Positions 1 through 5,907 of a DNA stretch of 6,122 nt are shown piece after piece. The first letter of the stretch is position 1. Every line of letters starts with the position of its first letter. The translations under genes were made by a program, and so were the position numbers. The notes beneath the pieces are model-generated. The model was not told the DNA's origin. It did no database searches and saw only the letters and a program-made list of their open reading frames with translations. The stretch spans positions 1 through 6,122 of the forward strand of contig JAGYMR010000173.1 of assembly GCA_018400515.1 (NCBI GenBank), read 5' to 3'. The DNA is from Tangfeifania sp. (GTDB lineage Bacteria; Bacteroidota; Bacteroidia; Bacteroidales; Prolixibacteraceae).

Positions 1-990
1 CGTTCCGATGTGAGCAATGCCATTCTGGCTGCCACCGGCGGATTGCCCATCGGGGAATATTTTGAAGGCCAGACCCGGGTGGATATTGTGATGAAATTGC
101 GAAACAACGACGGCTCCCAAATTGAAAACCTGGAAGATATCCCGGTTTGGAGCATGACTCCCGACCTTTCGGGGTTGAACAAACGTACCGTGCAAGCGTT
201 GATGACCGGAATGAAATCTGTGGATGAACTGACCGGTGAACTGGTCAGCCCGGTGCCGCTGAGTACCGTTACCAGGGGAATTGAACTTGACTGGCAGGAG
301 CCGGTGGTACGGCGGGTGAACGGCCGGCGGGCCATCCAGGCCCAGTGCGAACCCCTGGATGGATACAGTCCGGCACTGGTGCGTAAAACAGCACTGGAGG
401 ATATATCAAAGATCCCCCTGCCTGAAAGATACCAGATGCGGTGGGTGGGCGAACAGGAACTGAAGGGCGACGCCCTGCGGAATATTTTTCGTTACCTGCC
501 TATTTCCATTATGCTTATTATTCTCACGCTTATCCTGCTGTTCAACGATTTCAGAAAGCCGCTCATCGTGCTGAGCTGCATTCCCATGGCGTTTGTGGGG
601 ATCGTGCCGGGAATGATTCTGGCCGGGCAGCCGTTCACTTTTATGGCCATCATCGGCTCCTTCGGACTGATGGGAATGATTGTGAAAAATGCCATTGTAC
701 TGCTCGACGAAGCCGAAATGCTTATTGCCGGGGGAGCGGAAAAATACCGGGCACTGATCGATGCCACCCTTTCGCGTACCCGGCCGGTGTTGCTGGCATC
801 CTTCACCACCATTCTGGGAATGATCCCCCTGCTTACCGATCCCATGTATGTGAGTATGGCAACGGCCATCATCAGCGGACTGCTGGTGGGAACACTCATC
901 ACCCTGATTTTTGTTCCCATTTTGTATGCCGCTTTTTACGGGGTGAAACGAAATGAAGAACCCGAAAACAGAACAGAAATAGTATCATGA
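1..990 (+). CDS. RND efflux transporter, inner-membrane pump, C-terminal part (5' end outside window)
   Basis: This is the last 329 codons of an AcrB/MexB-type (AcrB/AcrD/AcrF family) proton-driven pump of the inner membrane, which expels substrates through a tripartite complex. The frame is open from base 1 (RSDVSNAILAATGG), so the GTG at 10 is not the start; full-length homologues have about 1000-1050 residues. Residues 1-155 are the end of the second periplasmic porter/docking loop. Five membrane segments follow, matching TM8-TM12: about 161-181, 186-208, 212-238, 260-279 and 287-314. TM10 carries GMIVKNAIVLLDE, in which K229 aligns with the proton-relay lysine of AcrB (K940); R261 in SRTRPVLLASF aligns with the TM11 arginine. 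The stop overlaps the next ATG by 4 nt (ATGA), indicating translational coupling with the TolC-like gene. The membrane fusion partner is not in view. The substrate cannot be deduced; the sequence suits the hydrophobic/amphiphile (HAE1-like) group better than the metal group, but this is inference. Confidence 0.95.
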   Translation, partial: RSDVSNAILAATGGLPIGEYFEGQTRVDIVMKLRNNDGSQIENLEDIPVWSMTPDLSGLNKRTVQALMTGMKSVDELTGELVSPVPLSTVTRGIELDWQEPVVRRVNGRRAIQAQCEPLDGYSPALVRKTALEDISKIPLPERYQMRWVGEQELKGDALRNIFRYLPISIMLIILTLILLFNDFRKPLIVLSCIPMAFVGIVPGMILAGQPFTFMAIIGSFGLMGMIVKNAIVLLDEAEMLIAGGAEKYRALIDATLSRTRPVLLASFTTILGMIPLLTDPMYVSMATAIISGLLVGTLITLIFVPILYAAFYGVKRNEEPENRTEIVS

Positions 991-2429
991 AGACAATCCG
1001 TTATATTTCATTTATTATTTTTTTGCTCTCCTGGATGCAGGGCTACGGACAGGAAAGGATGACCCTGCAAAAAGCCCGGGAAATGGCGCTCCGTAAAAAT
1101 GAAAACCTAAAAATGGCCGAAAAACAGATCGAGAAGGCGGAGGCCCAAAAGGCTGCGGTCCGCACCCTGCGCCTTCCCTCCCTTTCGGCAACCGGAACGG
1201 GCATTTATCAGGACAAGGATTTTGAGATGGAGCTGACATTGCCTACCAAAAAGCCCAATCCGGAAACAGGGGCGTTGGAGCCCAATATTATGATGAATCC
1301 TGCTACCGGCGAGCCGGTGATGGGACCGGACGGCAACCCGTTATTTAATATGTATGCATGGCTGCCGTTGAATGTAAGCCTGAGCGGGGCATACCTGGCG
1401 GGAGTGACGCTAGAACAGCCTGTTTATACGGGAGGAAAGATCTCCGCGGGCAATAAGATGGCCGATATCGGAGTTGAAATGGCCGGGGAAAACAGAAACC
1501 TGCAACGGATGAATACCATTGTGGAGGCCGATAATGCTTACTGGACCTACATCTCGGTAAATCAAAAAGTAAAACTGGCAAAACAGGCCGTGGATATGCT
1601 GGACGAACTGGTTGAAAAAGCCCGCGATGCCTACGAGGTGGGTATGTCGGGCCGGAATAGCCTGCTGAAAGCTCAGGTGGAATACAATAAAGCGAAACTT
1701 CACCTGCAAAAGGCCCGGAATGGTCTTGAGCTCAGCCGGATGGATCTTTGCCGCGTTACCGGCCTGCCCTTAAGCACAACCATTACGGCCGCAGATACCA
1801 CGGTGGCAGTAAATGCTCCGGTAAAAACCGGCCGGCAATCCGGGATGCTGAACGAGCGCCCGGAGTTCCGGTTACTGCAAAAGAATATTGAATTGCAGAA
1901 GCAGCAAATCCGGCTGACCAAAGCGGAATTTCTTCCCACCGCAGGCATTCAGGCGGGGTACAATCATATCGGGGGAATTGAATTCAGCACCACCGGTTTT
2001 TCCAATACCAGCCTGAACGTGCTGGCATCGGTGAAAATTCCCCTTTTTCATTGGGGCGAGGGGATGAAGAAGATTAACGCTGCTCAAATCGATAAGGAGA
2101 TAGAGGAGCTGAGACTGGAGCAAAAGCGGGAACTGCTGAAGCTGGAAGCCGAACAGGCCCGGCTGAACCTGCAACTGGCCTGGGAACGCATTCAGCTGAA
2201 TAAAACCGCGCTGGAGCAGGCCGAAGAAAACCTGCGGGTTGCCCGTGACAATTACGAGGTGGGCATGGAAACCACCACTGAAGTGCTGGAGGCCCAAACC
2301 AACTGGCAGGAAGCCTTCAGCGAACTCATCGATTCCCGAACCGACTACAGGATAAAAGAGACCGCCTGGCTGAAAGCAACGGGAAGATTGCAATATCCGC
2401 CGGCGGATCCTGAGTCACCGGGTGAATAA
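987..2429 (+). CDS. TolC-family outer membrane efflux protein
   Basis: This is the outer-membrane channel subunit of the tripartite efflux system begun by the preceding RND gene. Its 480 residues are near the usual TolC/OprM length. Residues 1-21 form a signal peptide (KTIR, hydrophobic core, ending GYG before Q22). Two outer membrane efflux protein (OEP) repeats follow, with long coiled-coil-prone helices. The internal duplication is still readable: ARDAYEVGM at 212-220 is echoed by ARDNYEVGM at 419-427, each followed by a Leu/Gln-rich helix (SLLKAQVEYNKA and EVLEAQTNWQEA). LEQPVYTGGK (142-151) and ASVKIPLFHWGEG mark the beta-strand parts of the two repeats. A Pro/Asn/Gly-rich stretch at about 86-128 (PETGALEPN, NPATGEPVMGPDGNP) is an insertion relative to E. 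coli TolC and probably extends an extracellular loop. The ATG lies in the ATGA overlap with the pump gene. There is no lipobox cysteine, so it is not an OprM-style lipoprotein. Confidence 0.95.
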   Translation: MKTIRYISFIIFLLSWMQGYGQERMTLQKAREMALRKNENLKMAEKQIEKAEAQKAAVRTLRLPSLSATGTGIYQDKDFEMELTLPTKKPNPETGALEPNIMMNPATGEPVMGPDGNPLFNMYAWLPLNVSLSGAYLAGVTLEQPVYTGGKISAGNKMADIGVEMAGENRNLQRMNTIVEADNAYWTYISVNQKVKLAKQAVDMLDELVEKARDAYEVGMSGRNSLLKAQVEYNKAKLHLQKARNGLELSRMDLCRVTGLPLSTTITAADTTVAVNAPVKTGRQSGMLNERPEFRLLQKNIELQKQQIRLTKAEFLPTAGIQAGYNHIGGIEFSTTGFSNTSLNVLASVKIPLFHWGEGMKKINAAQIDKEIEELRLEQKRELLKLEAEQARLNLQLAWERIQLNKTALEQAEENLRVARDNYEVGMETTTEVLEAQTNWQEAFSELIDSRTDYRIKETAWLKATGRLQYPPADPESPGE

Positions 2430-2455
2430 AAAGGATCAACCACCTGGAGCATCCG

Positions 2456-2475
2456 GTTGAATTCAGCAATTCAAC
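2456..2475. repeat. Perfect inverted repeat upstream of the histidine kinase gene (candidate operator)
   Basis: The arms GTTGAATT (2456-2463) and AATTCAAC (2468-2475) are exact reverse complements separated by CAGC. An A8 tract (2476-2483) follows, not a T-run, so the hairpin does not look like an intrinsic terminator for the efflux operon on the + strand. It lies just upstream of a Bacteroidota -7 element, where an activator or autoregulator could bind. The left arm also contains the only nearby TTG that could serve as a -33 element. Function is inferred from position. Confidence 0.5.
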
Positions 2476-2484
2476 AAAAAAAAG

Positions 2485-2492
2485 TAATTTTG
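2485..2492 (+). promoter_or_regulatory. Bacteroidota-type -7 promoter element for the histidine kinase gene
   Basis: TAATTTTG matches the Bacteroidota primary-sigma -7 consensus TAnnTTTG exactly. Transcription would start near 2497-2499 and give a short leader of roughly 12-14 nt before the ATG at 2511. The -33 box is less clear: TTG at 2457-2459 is 25 nt upstream, somewhat longer than the usual spacing. If the promoter is real, the kinase/regulator pair has its own transcript rather than depending only on read-through from the efflux genes. Confidence 0.5.
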
Positions 2493-2510
2493 GGGAAAGG
2501 GAAAAAACCA

Positions 2511-3551
2511 ATGAAGAACAGTGAACTTCATTTCTTAAGCCGGCTCTCGGATTACACCCTTCAGAGTGTTCTTATCCGGGTGGCGCTGGTGAGCGGCGTG
2601 GGATTGCTGTTTCTTACCCTTTCCATTCAGATTGCCGGCGACGGTGCCGTTCGCGTGACAGGCCTTGAATATTTCCAGGTGGTGCTGATTTTTAATATCA
2701 TCAGTGAAAGCAATGTGCTGATCGACCACCTGGCTGAACGGTTCCTGCCCATTCCCGAAAAGATCAGCCTGAGGGTTGTCCTGCATCTGGTGGTTAGTTT
2801 GCTCATTGCATTTGCCGCCGTTTTCTATTTTTCACTGATCGTAAAGGATGTCCTTTTCTTTTCACATCCCATCGTTCAGTTGATGATGCTTTTCGGTTTG
2901 ATTTTTATTTTTATTCTGATCCTGGTGTCGGTTACCCTGCGAATTATTGAAAAATGGATCTTTTCGGCCAGAGAGCTTGAAGAACTTAAAAGCTCCAAAC
3001 TCAAAAGCGATTACAATTCATTGCAGGCCCAGCTCAATCCCCACTTCCTTTTTAATAACCTGAGTGTGCTCAAATCCATGATCACCTATGACCCGGAATC
3101 AGCCATCCATTTCACCCAGAATTTTACCGATGTCTACCGGTATGTGTTGCAAAGCAAGGAAAAAACGAAGGTGAAACTCGAGGAGGAGCTGGAGTTTATT
3201 GAAGCCTACACGGGCATTCATAAAGAACGGCTGGGGGAGGCGTTTGATCTGAAAACCACCGTGGAAGAAGGAGCGCTGAAAAAGGAGATCCCCCCGCTGG
3301 CCCTGCAGTTGCTGGTGGAAAATGCCGTAAAGCACAACATGGCCGTCAGGGATATGCCGCTGGTGATTGAAATCCGGTCCCGGAATGAAGATACCCTTAC
3401 CGTTAGTAACAATGTTCATCCCAAAGAGTCTCCTTTCTCGGAACGAACAGGCCTGAAAAATCTCACCCGGAGGTATCAGATGCTCACGGAAAGAGCTGTG
3501 CGCATTAAATCCGGAAAAGACCGTTTTGAAGTTGAGATTCCCTTGTTGTGA
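2511..3551 (+). CDS. Sensor histidine kinase, LytS/YehU type (His_kinase family), four-TM
   Basis: This membrane sensor kinase of 346 residues pairs with the LytTR regulator downstream. Four hydrophobic segments lie at about 20-41, 51-67, 86-111 and 120-146 with no sizeable extracytoplasmic domain, so sensing is probably within the membrane or by a partner. A short coiled linker (about 150-170) leads to the His_kinase (PF06580) core: LQAQLNPHFLFNNL at 171-184 with phosphoacceptor H178. The ATPase part holds the N-box PPLALQLLVENAVKHN (261-276, N271), the SNN motif (299-301) and the G-box TGLKNLTRRY (313-322). The usual GxGL first glycine is replaced (ERTGL), a minor deviation. I chose ATG 2511 because it lies just after the -7 element; an in-frame TTG at 2457 would lie upstream of that promoter and inside the inverted repeat. 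The stop overlaps a GTG of a possible small bridging ORF. The target may be the adjacent efflux operon, by position only. Confidence 0.93.
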   Translation: MKNSELHFLSRLSDYTLQSVLIRVALVSGVGLLFLTLSIQIAGDGAVRVTGLEYFQVVLIFNIISESNVLIDHLAERFLPIPEKISLRVVLHLVVSLLIAFAAVFYFSLIVKDVLFFSHPIVQLMMLFGLIFIFILILVSVTLRIIEKWIFSARELEELKSSKLKSDYNSLQAQLNPHFLFNNLSVLKSMITYDPESAIHFTQNFTDVYRYVLQSKEKTKVKLEEELEFIEAYTGIHKERLGEAFDLKTTVEEGALKKEIPPLALQLLVENAVKHNMAVRDMPLVIEIRSRNEDTLTVSNNVHPKESPFSERTGLKNLTRRYQMLTERAVRIKSGKDRFEVEIPLL

Positions 3552-3658
3552 AGATAAAAAATAAATCGTACGGGGTACCGGGTCATCCGCCGGAACATGG
3601 GTGCATTCCATGCGGAATCCGGAAGTTGCCGATGAGAATCAAAGTTCTTGACCCATGA
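3548..3658 (+). CDS. Possible 36-codon coupling/leader ORF bridging kinase and regulator
   Basis: A GTG at 3548 overlaps the kinase stop (GTGA). The frame then stays open for 36 codons and ends in a TGA overlapping the regulator start (ATGA at 3655-3658). It therefore fills the whole intergenic space with a 4-nt overlap at each end. The predicted peptide is basic and contains CIPCG, a CxxC pair, after an HPPEH stretch; I recognise no family. The frame is closed just upstream by TGA at 3533-3535, so GTG 3548 is the first available start, with TTG 3626 and ATG 3632 further in. It could be a translational-coupling device or a small protein. It could also be chance, since an open frame of this length is not rare in such DNA. 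Confidence 0.25.
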   Translation: MKIKNKSYGVPGHPPEHGCIPCGIRKLPMRIKVLDP

Positions 3659-4422
3659 AGTTAATAATCATAGAAGATGAACTGTATAACCTGCGTTTGC
3701 TGGAAGGCATGATCCGGCAGCTCCGACCTGAATGGGAAATCATAAAAACTTTCGGGCAGGTGAAGGAGACGGTCGACTGGTTGCTGAAGAATCCCCATCC
3801 CGATCTTTTTTTTATGGACATTCAGCTGGCAGACGGTCTCTGTTTTTCCATTTTTGACCGGGTGGAAATTCAAAGCATGGTGATCTTTACCACGGCTTAT
3901 GATGAATATGCCTTGCGTGCCTTCAAGGTCAACAGCATCGACTATTTATTGAAGCCTTTTAAAGAAAAGGATTTGGAAGCAGCCGTCGAAAAATTTGAGC
4001 ATTTCAGGGATCTTTCGCAGGGTATTTCCACCGGTCAGGATTATTCAGGGATCCTGGAGGCTATCCGCGATGGAAAGAGAAGGTACCGGAAACGGTTCCT
4101 GGTGTCGCGCGGCCCCTCTTTTTTTAAACTGGAAGTGGAGCAGATTGCTTATTTTTTCAGTAAAAACAGGATCACCACGGCCGTTACTTTTGATAACCGT
4201 CACCATGTGCTCGATTGTACTCTTGAAAACCTGGAAGAAGAACTCGATCCTGATTCTTTTTTCCGGGCCAACCGGCAGGTGATGGTGAACATCGATGCCG
4301 TTCAGAAAATTGAAAATCATTTCGGTGGAAAACTTAAAGTCCGCCTGAATCCCCCTTTCAAAAACGAGGTGGCCGTCAGCCGGCTCAAAGCAATGAATTT
4401 TAAACGGTGGATGGGGGGATAA
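3655..4422 (+). CDS. LytTR-family response regulator (LytR/AlgR type)
   Basis: This 255-residue transcription factor is the cognate regulator of the upstream LytS-type kinase. The receiver domain spans about 1-118: acidic pocket E7/D8, phosphoacceptor D55 in LFFMDIQLADG, T79/T80 in IFTTAYDEYA, and K100 in IDYLLKPF. A linker (about 119-140) leads to a LytTR DNA-binding domain (about 141-252), with the typical KRFLVSRG entry, the IAYFFSKNR strand, and FFRANRQVMVNIDAVQKI before the closing VSRLKAMNFKRWM. All phosphotransfer residues are present, so it should be functional. LytTR proteins usually bind paired direct-repeat half sites; I could not identify such a pair in this window. No -7 element is visible in the 103 nt before the gene, so it is probably transcribed together with the kinase. 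Its ATG is part of an ATGA overlap with the small bridging frame. Confidence 0.95.
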   Translation: MKLIIIEDELYNLRLLEGMIRQLRPEWEIIKTFGQVKETVDWLLKNPHPDLFFMDIQLADGLCFSIFDRVEIQSMVIFTTAYDEYALRAFKVNSIDYLLKPFKEKDLEAAVEKFEHFRDLSQGISTGQDYSGILEAIRDGKRRYRKRFLVSRGPSFFKLEVEQIAYFFSKNRITTAVTFDNRHHVLDCTLENLEEELDPDSFFRANRQVMVNIDAVQKIENHFGGKLKVRLNPPFKNEVAVSRLKAMNFKRWMGG

Positions 4423-4435
4423 TCAACAAAGACAA

Positions 4436-4449
4436 GGGGAAAATGCCCC
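4436..4449. terminator. Weak hairpin between convergent genes (possible terminator)
   Basis: GGGG (4436-4439), loop AAAATG, CCCC (4446-4449). It sits in the 52-nt space between the ends of the regulator gene (+) and the HTH gene (-). On the - strand it is followed by the T-rich TTGTCTTTGTTG; on the + strand there is no T-run. With only 4 bp of stem the call is weak. Confidence 0.25.
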
Positions 4450-4474
4450 AAAAGAGCGGTGGATGTCAGAAGAT

Positions 4475-4705
4475 TTATAGGGGAAATGAAACCTTCGTTG
4501 CCGAGCCGTTTTTAAAAAAATAGGTTTTCCTCCATCCGGAATATCCAATCTTACCGCCCATCTGTTCCAGCTCCTCCATATCCCGGTAAACCTGCCTGCG
4601 GGAGATTTTTAATCTCCGGGCGAGTTCCGGGGCGGTTCCGGTCGACTCTTGTTTTATCAGTCCATGAAGTCTTTTTAGTCTTTCAAGTTTTTCGATTGCT
4701 TTCAT
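4475..4705 (-). CDS. Small stand-alone helix-turn-helix (HTH_11/DeoR-like) protein
   Basis: This 76-residue protein consists almost only of a winged helix-turn-helix of the HTH_11 type found at the N-terminus of DeoR/YafY-WYL regulators. The first helix is KLERLKRLHGLIKQ (6-19), then TAPELARRLKISRRQVYRDMEEL (about 24-46) gives helix-turn-recognition helix, and GGKIGYSGWRKTYFFK (50-65) the wing. No WYL or sugar-binding effector domain follows; a stop is reached 11 residues after the wing, so it is a DNA-binding module alone. Similar small HTH proteins occur in Bacteroidota. The frame remains open upstream to 4906, but that extension (MPHHPAPEWF...) is Pro/Arg-rich and unlike the family, and ATG 4705 is preceded by an A-rich leader (ACACAAAAAA) typical of the phylum. 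The gene is convergent to the LytTR regulator. A palindromic element lies about 90-110 nt upstream. Its targets are unknown. Confidence 0.75.
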   Translation of the reverse strand: MKAIEKLERLKRLHGLIKQESTGTAPELARRLKISRRQVYRDMEELEQMGGKIGYSGWRKTYFFKNGSATKVSFPL

Positions 4706-4792
4706 TTTTTTGTGTTTTAGAGGTTGAAAAGGGGACGAACCAAACAAAAAATGTTGCACTTTTTTACGGAATGTTTTCAGCAAAAGGTTATA

Positions 4793-4813
4793 GACAATAT
4801 ATGGACATTGTCC
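4793..4813. promoter_or_regulatory. Nested palindromes upstream of the HTH gene (candidate operator)
   Basis: Two overlapping inverted repeats share sequence: GACAAT (4793-4798) with ATTGTC (4807-4812), and GGACA (4803-4807) with TGTCC (4809-4813) around a single T. They lie 88-108 nt upstream of the HTH start codon on its coding strand, in a locally AT-rich stretch. This is a plausible binding site for a small dimeric HTH protein, possibly for autoregulation. It is inference from symmetry and place only. Confidence 0.3.
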
Positions 4814-4920
4814 CGGAAATTGCCTGCGGATGTAACGGGGATGCCGCTCCACCGGAAAGGGATCTGAACGGATCAGGAACCATTCCGGTGCCGGGTGATG
4901 GGGCATTCTTTGCTGAAAAA

Positions 4921-5018
4921 TGATTTCGGCTGAACGGACTCCTGGTTTGTTTCAATGGCCCGGCCAGGGGGGAGAAGCAGCCAATGCCCCGGTGAGGGTG
5001 TGATTTCGCTGCAACGGA
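4921..5018. repeat. Imperfect 18-nt direct repeat, copies 80 nt apart
   Basis: TGATTTCGGCTGAACGGA (4921-4938) and TGATTTCGCTGCAACGGA (5001-5018) agree at 17 positions if one base is gapped in each. A shorter echo, CTGAACGGAT, occurs at 4864-4873. The intervening DNA is not clearly duplicated. The second copy ends 5 nt from the methyltransferase stop codon. Origin unknown; it may be a remnant of a small duplication or regulatory half sites. Confidence 0.4.
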
Positions 5019-5022
5019 TGTT

Positions 5023-5907
5023 TTACTTTTCAAAAATATAGATCAGCGAGCTGGCCCTCTTTTTATTAAAAAGCGTGGTGAGTGTGCAGATTATTCCATG
5101 AAGCATTCCGAAAAAGAGGGCCCCTTTTTGTTTTTTGTATTTTTCACTCAGGAGGGAAATGTAAAAAGCATCGAACGGCATCGGGCACATCCGGGTCAGT
5201 CTGAAGTGGTATTTCTCGCCCAGGGTTTTCATTTGGTCCGGGCTGAAGTGCCAGATGTGGCGGGGCACATCGTAGGCGGCCCAGTATTCCTGGTAGTGGG
5301 ATGCATCGCAGGAGCCGGGGTTGGGGACGGCAATGATCAGTTTGCCTCCCGCTTTTAAAATCCGGGAAAAGGCTTTCATGTTTTTATCCAGCTGGTGAAT
5401 ATGCTCCAGTACATGCCAGAGTGTGATGATATCCCGGCTTTGACCGGGCAGTTGGAACAGTTCTTCCGGATCCCGGAGGGAGAGGTTGAAGGCCTCTTTT
5501 GCAAATTTCCGGGCTTCCGGGCTTTTTTCGGTGCCATCCACCTCCCAATCCTGCCGGTTCATTTCATGAAGGAAGTAGCCGGTTCCCGCTCCAACATCGA
5601 GGATTTTCCCGTTTTTTTTACCTGCTTCCTTTTCAATCAGCCCTCTTTTTTGGTGCAGCATGTACTTGCGCACCCGGTGATAAAGGAGATGGACCAGCCC
5701 TTTGGATGAATCGGAGTGGGCAATGTAGTCCTCCGATTGGTAATAACGGTCCATTTTTTCCTCCTCCTCCACCGGTGTTGTGATTTTGAGGCCGCAAGAG
5801 GAGCATTTTTTCACCGGAAATTTTTCACCGGACACGAGGAAGTCGGTACATGTAATAAAAGGAATTAGGGTTTGCTGAAAAACTAACGATTTATTTTTAA
5901 TAGGCAT
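5023..5907 (-). CDS. Class I SAM-dependent methyltransferase, 5' end apparently rebuilt by an insertion sequence
   Basis: The protein (294 residues) uses S-adenosylmethionine to methylate an unknown substrate, probably in the cytoplasm. The Rossmann-fold domain spans about 98-200: motif I ILDVGAGTGYF (102-112), acidic motif II region EVDGTEKSPEA (122-132), and TLWHVLEHIHQLD (162-174). The C-terminal half carries WAAYDVPRHIWHFSP (209-223), PMPFDAFYISLLSEKY (242-257) and a SSLIYIFEK end, all typical of a Bacteroidota methyltransferase group. That group normally starts with a zinc-ribbon of two CPxCG-like knuckles. Here the second is present (KKCSSCGL, C35/C38) but the first is missing: residues 1-14 (MPIKNKSLVFQQTL) come from AT-rich DNA of an apparent IS end, and family-like sequence begins at about residue 15 (IPFITCTDFLVSGEKF). 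ATG 5907 overlaps the end of the transposase-like frame. Catalytic motifs are intact, so activity is possible, but the gene may be a 5'-truncated remnant. In-frame GTG (V25) and ATG (M52) are later start options. Confidence 0.85.
   Translation of the reverse strand: MPIKNKSLVFQQTLIPFITCTDFLVSGEKFPVKKCSSCGLKITTPVEEEEKMDRYYQSEDYIAHSDSSKGLVHLLYHRVRKYMLHQKRGLIEKEAGKKNGKILDVGAGTGYFLHEMNRQDWEVDGTEKSPEARKFAKEAFNLSLRDPEELFQLPGQSRDIITLWHVLEHIHQLDKNMKAFSRILKAGGKLIIAVPNPGSCDASHYQEYWAAYDVPRHIWHFSPDQMKTLGEKYHFRLTRMCPMPFDAFYISLLSEKYKKQKGALFFGMLHGIICTLTTLFNKKRASSLIYIFEK
5868..5883. repeat. Candidate IS terminal inverted repeat
   Basis: GGGTTTGCTGAAAAAC has the form I associate with the termini of some DDE-transposase insertion sequences (from memory, not checked). 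It directly abuts the TAG stop (5883-5885, - strand) of the transposase-like frame, as in compact IS elements where the gene runs into the inverted repeat. Flanking bases are ATTA on the methyltransferase side, so a short target duplication such as TTA or TAA is possible. The partner repeat is not in the window. Confidence 0.5.

Larger units (their letters stand above)
4706..5022. other. 317-nt intergenic region without a convincing gene
   Basis: This space lies between the HTH gene start and the 3' end of the methyltransferase, both on the - strand. It must hold the HTH promoter (- strand), but I find no exact TAnnTTTG; the nearest resemblance is TAACCTTTTG just inside the palindrome. It contains a palindromic element (4793-4813), an imperfect direct repeat (4921-5018) and a short palindrome TGGCC-C-GGCCA (4956-4966). 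A + strand frame from ATG 4770 to 4923 (50 codons) and the - strand frame 4788-5033 have low-complexity products rich in Gly, Pro and Ser that match nothing I know; I do not call them. Confidence 0.6.

Noticed and set aside
441..956. Long + and - strand frames overlapping the RND gene
   Set aside because: They are out-of-frame shadows: biased composition, no domains, and the RND frame fully explains the DNA.
2457..2510. Alternative TTG start for the histidine kinase
   Set aside because: It would place the start upstream of the -7 element and inside the inverted repeat, and adds a Lys/Gln-rich tail not expected in the family.
3580..3654. GGGTCA (3580-3585) and TGACCC (3649-3654) that could pair just before the regulator start
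   Set aside because: Only 6 bp over a 63-nt loop, with no supporting internal stem beyond ATTCC-ATGC-GGAAT; too weak to call an RNA switch.
4706..4906. Upstream in-frame extension of the HTH protein to a 143-aa product
   Set aside because: The added residues are Pro/Arg/His-rich and unlike any N-terminus of this family, while ATG 4705 has an A-rich leader and gives the expected domain boundary.
4770..4923. 50-codon + strand frame divergent from the HTH gene (MFSAKGYRQYMDIV...)
   Set aside because: The product has no recognisable domain or leader motif, there is no upstream promoter element, and the tail is Gly/Pro-rich like random translation of this GC-rich spacer.
4442..4990. The 8-mer AATGCCCC occurring at 4442, 4983 and (inverted) at 4900
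   Set aside because: Short, with no consistent context or extension at the three places; likely chance in a GC-rich spacer.
5098..5783. Several + strand frames opposite the methyltransferase
   Set aside because: They are antisense shadows of a gene with clear SAM-binding motifs on the - strand.
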